Positions 57,906-64,000 of a stretch of DNA of 64,000 nt are shown here, in pieces. The stretch covers positions 558,001-622,000 of the forward strand of contig JAKJXP020000008.1 of assembly GCA_022225965.2 (NCBI GenBank). Direction: 5' to 3'. Positions within the stretch are counted from its first letter, which is position 1; every line of letters starts with the position of its first letter. The position numbers and the translations under genes are program-made. A model generated the notes under the pieces. It did not search any database and was not told the origin of the DNA. It saw only the letters and a list, made by a program, of their open reading frames with translations. The DNA is from Diatrype stigma. Taxonomy: Eukaryota; Ascomycota; Sordariomycetes; Xylariales; Diatrypaceae.

Positions 57906-60900
57906 CTAGTTCGAATCGATATCGACATCGACATCGCCGTCCACGTCCACGTCCCCGGCTGAGCTCGGCCGGGCGCTGCTACTGGTTGCGCTCTGCTCTT
58001 CTGCAGCTTGAGATGCAAGCACATCCCATCCCTCTCCTCCGGTCCGCATGATAAGATGCGGATTGATGTCTACTGAGAAGTATTTTTCTCCCCTCGTGCT
58101 CGCTCTGGATCCACCTTCAAGGGCCGATAGTGCACTTCGGGTGTTGCGCATGCGTTTCCTCCCAGGCATGCCGCCCTCACTAAGAAGACTGCTCCGAGCA
58201 AGTCGTTCCTTCTGCAGACGTTGATCGTACGAGACGATGCTACGTACGTATGGCGCAACGTCAAGGGCGATTATGTCCATGGGCCTGTCGAATATGGATG
58301 GATCGAGGTGACTCCCAGTCGGCGCTTTCTCAGACATGGCCAGAGGGTCGAATGCGATGCTATAGTCTACCCGCTTGATAGTTGGGTCTGGTTGCAAGCT
58401 GGCTTTGAAGCTGTGTTTGATAGCGCGTAAAGCCTGTCGCTCTTGGAGTGGCCTGATGATTGTTTGTTCCCCAGCATTGGACTTTCCAGACTGTCGGAGT
58501 TGTGACCGAGCAGACAATTTCAGTGTGGTCGCGATGTCCGCGCTTGTGGTATCGTAGATAATCAAGGATGAAACCTCTAGGAGTTGTTGGCCGATGGTAT
58601 AGTCTTCTCTAACCTTGTCTGGCAGACCCGGAAGAGAAGCGTCCATAGTGATCCCGCTAAATTGCGCATACGACCCGAATGAGCAAAGGTCGGCATCGCT
58701 CATGCGAGAGGCATACTCATCAGCTGTCTGAAGAAAGGTATACCGATCTTGTAATGAAGAGCCCCAGTTTGTAGAAGCGTTGACCCAGGAAGGAAAGTCA
58801 TCTGATTCTTGGGAACTGCTCAGATCAAGGGACCAGTTTTCCCACCCTTGTTGTTGCAACTCTTCCTCAATAGGATGCGAAGGGGATTCCGTAGTAACTG
58901 CATCACGTCCAAGCCAGCCCATACCCGTCTGATATGTGCCCTCGCTTATGACGCGGATGGTGTTGCCTTCTTCGTCCACATCACTACCTTTTGGCCATCT
59001 CGGATAAAACCAATTGAAACCACCACGGGGATCACCCACCCCAATCTGACACCAATAATTGAGCTCACTAACCGAAGCACGGAGATCATGTTGGCGAGAG
59101 TCGTAGAGCGCTTCGACAGCCTCTCTGCGAAGAGCATGCCCCTCGTTGGCAGCCATCAGGATCAATAAATCAACTGCAAGTTCCTTCGGGGGACTAGAGA
59201 AACGAAATATGCCATGAAGATTGAGGCCTTGTATCGGAACTAAAGTTTCGTCGTTGCATGTCATAATGAAGGGGCGTTTCGACTGAGATATCATACTCAT
59301 GATTGTTGTCCAGAATTGCTTATCCTCCTCATAAAGCACATCGACTTCTTCCAGTAGGATGAGTGATTGCTTTTGCTTCTGGGTCTTAGCCGAAGATGTG
59401 GTTGGATTGGATGATCCTTTCGGCTGAGTCGAGTGTACTTTTGTCCGTTTCTTCGGCTTCGGTGCCTGGACTGTAGGATTGGGCTTAAAGAAGCTCGTCA
59501 TCATTCCCTGTTTGCCAGTTTTCAAGTCTTGGGCGACTTGATCATCTATGTCGTCTTCCACTGGTTCATCTTCCCTTTGCTGGTGTTGAACAAGGTGATT
59601 TCGTGTCATGTCACCGACCTTTTCCATAATATCTCTACCATTCCTTCGAGAGCCCGGGCTAATCTCGAAGACCTCGAAATCTAGTTCCTTGGCAATAGCA
59701 AAGACTGTTGCCGTCTTGCCACATCCATGAGGACCGCTGAGAAGTACTGCATTATCCAAACGGCTTCCGCCCCTGGAGGTTGACTTCAAGACCGTTTTCT
59801 TCGAGTTTATTTGGTTGGTGTTTGGAGCCCAGCCCTCTTCATCGTCAGAGATCTCATCCATATCTTCCTCGTCGCTAGAGATGACAAACCCATCAAGTTT
59901 TTGCTTCTTGCGGCCTCGCTTCTGTGGTCCATGGGCCGACTTGGGTTTGGACCCCTCCGCCGAGCCTGTATCAACCGCTTGGACTTTCAGTGTTGCAAGC
60001 CAGTCTCGCAGCATTTCAGCCTCACGGCCATTCTGGAGGACGTGGGCAGCGGACGATGGGGCATACTTCTGTGCCCAGGCGCTGTTTTCACATGTAGCCC
60101 TATCGAAAGCTGATAACGCCGAACCCAAGGATTGGAAGGTATGGGAGATGACGGGATGCAGCTTGGACATACTGTTGACTCGTGAATGTAATTGAGGAAT
60201 AACCCTGGCCTGTAGCTGTTTACCACTTTCGAAATGCCTTTTGGGAACACGCAGAAGTGGATGGGGTGGTTGGAAGTCGTTGGCGTTAAGAGCTTCCATC
60301 TCTCCAACCAACTGAGCTATGTTGAGCTCGACTCCCGCCCGGTATATGACTGACTCTTGTACGCCAATTTGGATTTCCTGCTTCTTAGCTTTCCTCCTAC
60401 TAACAGAAAGCAAGGCGTGCGCGTCCACGTCAGATGTAGGGTCCGAATCATCTCCGCGGACATGTGAGACTTCCCGCCACGGCCAAACAGGGTGTTGTGC
60501 GCCAGGAAATTTAGGCCCACCGGATTTCGAGCCGAATTGGGGCATATTGAACTTCTGGGGTGGGGGGTGTTGTCGTTTGGGTGAACAAGGCGTTGATGTA
60601 AAAATGGTCTGACGTTTGGGTGCTTGTTTGGTGTCATCTTTCTTCTCGCTATCCACTGTCTCTGTCTCGGGCTTATTCTTGCCTAAAAAGAATGGATGTG
60701 TAGGCTTCTTTGGGCTCGCCGCTTTCTTGAGGGTGTTCTTTGGAGGAGTCTGTTTGGGGGTGGATTTCTTCGAAGTCTGCAACTGAGATTCTTGTCCTGG
60801 ATCGTCCTCGGACTTGCTTTCTGTCAGAGGAACCCGACATGTACCATCGAATATGTCATTTATTTTTTGACCAATTTGTCTTCGTGAAGCTTCCTCTTCG

Positions 60901-61577
60901 CCGTACCGGAGTACTACCATCAAACTTTTCGGTTTCCTACCACGCTTCTTGGGAGGGGCCGGGTCGGGTGTGGTTGTTGACTTGGGCTTAGGTGGGGACC
61001 CGATGGTACCAGTCCTAGGATTGAATTTGAGGACCTTTTTGGGAGGTATAGGAGTTATCTTAGCAGGCTCGTGGTCAACTTGCAATTCGTCTATATCTGT
61101 CTCTGCAGTCTGGAGAGGAGCTGAGGCCGCCTGTACAGGCACTGAAGGAGCACTCTCAACGATAGTAGGGGGGGTAGACCCCAGACCATTGCCATCAGTT
61201 ACAGACTTGCCCACTGCCTGACCCCCTTTTGGTGCAAGATGATTCAAGATGCTTGCGCCTGCCGATGCTCTTGATCTCCTGGGCCGTGTGCTTTTGGAAG
61301 TAGGTCGTGCAGAGTCTGTACTAGAACCCGTCTTGCGCCGCTTACGACTCCGTCCGTCTAGATCTGAGTCGACTACATTGTCATTTCCCTTGTTGGTACG
61401 GCCAACGCATTCGTCGATGTTGTCAGAGAGTCGGTCGGATGTTGAACTGCACGATGACTCTGGGGTGATGGGCATCGCGATGTTTTCTGCCGTTGACTTC
61501 GACAATGTCTTTGGCGCTGTAAAAAAAGGGTGTACTCGCTTGCGACCAGCATCGTCGACCAGCCCCTCCTCAGTCAT
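57906..61577 (-). CDS. elg1: Elg1/ATAD5-type AAA+ clamp unloader subunit
   Basis: One long exon of 1223 residues. The N-terminal half is charged and disordered, with Lys/Pro blocks. RFC-like features begin near residue 500 (ENSAWAQKYAPSSAAHVLQNGREAEMLRDWL). Walker A is LLSGPHGCGKTATV at about 612-625. Walker B is LILLEEVDVLYEED at about 738-751, with EEVD in place of DExx, followed by the sensor region MTCNDETLVPI and LRASVSELNYWCQIG. This is the pattern of Elg1/ATAD5, which replaces Rfc1 in an RFC-like complex and unloads PCNA from DNA after replication. Two HPFF motifs (15-19 and 293-297) lie in the N-terminal region, where partner binding is expected. It is divergent from the Utp8-like gene. 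Confidence 0.9.
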   Translation of the reverse strand: MTEEGLVDDAGRKRVHPFFTAPKTLSKSTAENIAMPITPESSCSSTSDRLSDNIDECVGRTNKGNDNVVDSDLDGRSRKRRKTGSSTDSARPTSKSTRPRRSRASAGASILNHLAPKGGQAVGKSVTDGNGLGSTPPTIVESAPSVPVQAASAPLQTAETDIDELQVDHEPAKITPIPPKKVLKFNPRTGTIGSPPKPKSTTTPDPAPPKKRGRKPKSLMVVLRYGEEEASRRQIGQKINDIFDGTCRVPLTESKSEDDPGQESQLQTSKKSTPKQTPPKNTLKKAASPKKPTHPFFLGKNKPETETVDSEKKDDTKQAPKRQTIFTSTPCSPKRQHPPPQKFNMPQFGSKSGGPKFPGAQHPVWPWREVSHVRGDDSDPTSDVDAHALLSVSRRKAKKQEIQIGVQESVIYRAGVELNIAQLVGEMEALNANDFQPPHPLLRVPKRHFESGKQLQARVIPQLHSRVNSMSKLHPVISHTFQSLGSALSAFDRATCENSAWAQKYAPSSAAHVLQNGREAEMLRDWLATLKVQAVDTGSAEGSKPKSAHGPQKRGRKKQKLDGFVISSDEEDMDEISDDEEGWAPNTNQINSKKTVLKSTSRGGSRLDNAVLLSGPHGCGKTATVFAIAKELDFEVFEISPGSRRNGRDIMEKVGDMTRNHLVQHQQREDEPVEDDIDDQVAQDLKTGKQGMMTSFFKPNPTVQAPKPKKRTKVHSTQPKGSSNPTTSSAKTQKQKQSLILLEEVDVLYEEDKQFWTTIMSMISQSKRPFIMTCNDETLVPIQGLNLHGIFRFSSPPKELAVDLLILMAANEGHALRREAVEALYDSRQHDLRASVSELNYWCQIGVGDPRGGFNWFYPRWPKGSDVDEEGNTIRVISEGTYQTGMGWLGRDAVTTESPSHPIEEELQQQGWENWSLDLSSSQESDDFPSWVNASTNWGSSLQDRYTFLQTADEYASRMSDADLCSFGSYAQFSGITMDASLPGLPDKVREDYTIGQQLLEVSSLIIYDTTSADIATTLKLSARSQLRQSGKSNAGEQTIIRPLQERQALRAIKHSFKASLQPDPTIKRVDYSIAFDPLAMSEKAPTGSHLDPSIFDRPMDIIALDVAPYVRSIVSYDQRLQKERLARSSLLSEGGMPGRKRMRNTRSALSALEGGSRASTRGEKYFSVDINPHLIMRTGGEGWDVLASQAAEEQSATSSSARPSSAGDVDVDGDVDVDIDSN

Positions 61578-62272
61578 TGTATAACGTTAAATTGAGTGTA
61601 ATGGTGATAGGGGTGCAGGAGCGGTCGTCGATGCTGATGGTGCAGTTGATGCCTTCGGTTAAGAAAAGATCCAGATCCAATGTATTAAACCATGTAGGTA
61701 GCAAGAGTCGGAAAAGAGGATGCTTCGTAGTTGTGGTCTATATTCTCGGTAGGGAAGACAGACAGACTGTCAACGTTGTTCACTGGTAACTTTGCGACGC
61801 CATGCTGAAGCTATAGAAGTGGGTAGCCAAACCGCGTCGCTACCTATTAACCAAGTACCTAGGAAACCGCGACGCGCCTTACCGTGCATCATTGACTGAA
61901 CTTTAAATGCACAAGCACTTGCCCTCTGCAGCACTGCCTGTAGCATAGTACTGCTTGGCAGTATTGGGTCCACCTTCCCCAATCAATCAGTTCCTCACCT
62001 GTCAATGAACGACTATTGGCTGAGAATTGTTAGCTCGGAGCTCCATCCAGCTAAGCTTCTATCAAGCTAGCGGCATCCTGTAGTGCCCCACTGTCGGAGC
62101 TTCCCTTCACCAAGACCGACAACTTTTTTTTCTTCTCCAATGGAAGAACGGCTCAAATCATACTCGATGTCCATGATGTTGGTCTGCTTGCAATAACCAA
62201 TCTGCACTGCGATCAGCTTCAGTTCAGAAGACTACCTAAGTGTAGTTACTACCACCATACATACGAGCGCCA
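61578..62272. promoter_or_regulatory. Shared divergent promoter of elg1 and the utp8-like gene
   Basis: Region of 695 bp between two divergent starts. It contains an inverted pair of an eight-base motif, GCGACGCG, at 61833-61840 (minus) and 61869-61876 (plus), 28 bp apart. Each includes ACGCG, the core of MCB elements used by MBF-type G1/S regulators in yeasts. A role here is not shown. Confidence 0.5.
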
Positions 62273-64000
62273 ATGGCTTCTCACTTTCAAATCCAGAAGC
62301 CTTATGTGCTCACCACACTGCCGCGTCCCCTTGACCCGACAACTGGGCGCTATGCCGTCAGTGAGGTTTATGGGTCAACACCAGGGTCAAAGAAAAGGAA
62401 GAGGGCCGAGCTGACCGTGGGAACCGATGGGGACTCGATCAACATCTACGAGGTTAGTGAGCACCCTCATAAACTGCGACAGTCTATTTCCCCCAAGTTC
62501 TAACCATTGGATCGCAAACAGGTTTCTTCAGCCAGACTTGTTACGTCGTACCCAATTCCTCCGCAGGCTAGCTTTACCTGCCCTCCGAGCTCTGTTCGGC
62601 GAAGATACCTCGACAGCAAAGAGGTGGCAAGATACACATATGTCTCTACCCACGAACACCCCTCTCATAAAATCACCCTCTTCAAAGATCTTGTTGCTCG
62701 CTCCGGTGAGACAACTTCGAAAACCGAATCGATAAACCTAGGCCCTGGCCAAGCGGTCACCTTCCTATCGCCCATCAAGCCCTTGCGCAATGAACCAGGC
62801 GTTGCGAACGACTCTCTAAGAGAAGAGCTAGTTGTCGTCCGCGGAGATGGTGAGATCATTGGCCTTGATATCGAGTCTTTGCAGAAGAAGTGGGTTTCAC
62901 CGTCCAAGACGCTCTACAAAGGCGTTGTCGACAGCTCGGCTGGACTCCATGGTACTTCGACTTCGAATTCGAAAGATGACTTCAAGGTCGAGTTCTGTTG
63001 TTCCGCACTCGCCTCCGATGTTGTGCAGGGGATATTCAAGGGAAATGAGGAGTTGCTCAGTCTCTTCCCCGGCGAGAGGCTGGAGAACAAAACAGACTCG
63101 GAGGTTCTCGTACTTATCTCAAGCCATGGCGCGGACGATAACAAGATTCGCAACTTTCATGTTGTCGGACTATCGCCACAGAGTGCGTCGCATACTGGGC
63201 AACGTGTTACAATTTTGTATACCGGACCCCTCCCTGCCCGACCTCACCAGACTAAGAGCGGTTTATCCTATCACCTAGATGCTCTATCGGGAACTTTCTT
63301 GGAACTCGATGACCAAACTCTTGCCACCTATGACCTAACTACCAGTGTGCCACGAGTCTCAACTGAGGTAGCCCTCGGGGAAACTTCTTCGTTCTTGCGG
63401 CTAAGCAAAACCTCGCTGCTCTCGTCAAGCGGGAATAAGCTCAAAGTCTACAACCCTGTTTACAGATCACTACAAAGCTCAACCACGATCGAACTAGAAG
63501 GGCAATCTCAGGTCTCCATCGATGGCGCATCTATTCCAGCAAAATGTCAATTGGTCGCATACTTCTCGCGTCTTGAGCTAGCCATTGCGATTATCAACTC
63601 TAACTTGGTGGCAATTCAACTGGAAGCTCCCAAGACAAGGGCAAAGAAGCGCCGGGCTGAGGGTCTGCTTATCGATTCCATAGGACGTGGTGTACCGTCG
63701 GTAGACCGGGACCAAACCACCAGTGCGAAAGAAGTATCCACGAAGTCGGCCTTCTCCCGATACCTCCCAGGCTCTGTCAAGGGAGACTACTGGGAGAAGT
63801 GGAATGCTCAGAGGTTATTAGCTGATGGTTTGCTTAATTCCAATGACGTCGCTGGTCTAGAGAAGTTTCTGGCGGAGAAGTTCGGGGTTGCAATCCGCGA
63901 AAAGGAACCAACTAGTATTCAGGATGCTGTCGGAGAAGATGCCAATGTTTTGGAAACACTTCCCCGTTGGAAATGGCCGAAGAATAGAACCGCATACCCA
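62273..64000 (+). CDS. utp8: Utp8-like protein of the U3 small-subunit processome, 5' part
   Basis: The first exon, 62273-62452, ends in NIYE at a GTTAGT donor; the second starts at 62522 after CAG and stays open to the window end, so the 3' end is missing. About 553 residues are present. The start MASHFQIQKPYVLTTLPRPLDPTTGRYAVSEVYG and the block SSARLVTSYPIPPQASFTCPPSSVRRR across the junction resemble fungal Utp8 proteins. Beta-propeller-like repeats follow (VVVRGDGEIIGLDIESLQKKW, SHGADDNKIRNFHVVGLSPQ). Utp8 acts in early 18S rRNA processing in the t-UTP subcomplex, and in yeast also in tRNA export. Sequence divergence is high in this family, so the name is moderately supported. The divergent partner is elg1. 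Confidence 0.68.

Overview
The window looks like nuclear DNA of a filamentous ascomycete, most likely a sordariomycete. It has short GT-AG introns of about 55-250 bp and fungal-specific families: the chitin synthase export chaperone Chs7, a DUF4604 protein, Kre2/KTR mannosyltransferase, an AA12-type quinoprotein dehydrogenase, a 2EXR protein and a Utp8-like protein. It also has an AT-rich retroelement carrying C-to-T/G-to-A damage of the kind left by repeat-induced point mutation (RIP). The genus cannot be fixed from sequence alone.

Layout. 1-18.2 kb is a gene-bearing arm: chs7 (+), a DUF4604 protein (-), a four-exon FAD amine-oxidase-type enzyme (+), a small membrane protein (-), a Kre2/KTR mannosyltransferase (-), a secreted AA12-like dehydrogenase (+) and a five-exon nitronate monooxygenase (-). 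18.2-38.2 kb is gene-poor. It holds a degenerate Ty3/Gypsy element at 20,670-26,236 with both LTRs recognisable, then about 12 kb with no supportable gene, rich in tetranucleotide and other simple repeats. 38.2-64 kb is gene-bearing again: a Pho85-type cyclin (+), a large ankyrin-repeat protein (+), a SIRT5-like sirtuin (-), a 2EXR-like protein (+), an intron-containing tRNA (+), an Arg/Ser-rich protein (-), a divergent histidine-acid-phosphatase homologue (-), and the divergent pair elg1 (-) and utp8-like (+, cut by the window end).

The genes do not form an evident operon-like or biosynthetic cluster. Themes are cell wall and secretory-pathway biology (Chs7, KTR), oxidoreductases, cell-cycle and replication control (cyclin, Elg1) and ribosome biogenesis (Utp8-like). 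GC content is bimodal: the dehydrogenase, nitronate monooxygenase, ankyrin protein, sirtuin and phosphatase have almost only G or C at third positions, while KTR, cyclin, elg1, utp8-like and the 2EXR gene do not.

I found no convincing undescribed biological system. The most informative signals are the RIP-type spectrum of the retroelement with retained CpG/GpC, an inverted pair of MCB-like octamers between elg1 and utp8-like, the Y-x-x-R acyl-pocket signature of the sirtuin, and the altered active-site motifs of the phosphatase homologue. Exon structures were joined by hand from splice consensus, reading frame and family similarity; none was confirmed by transcript data.
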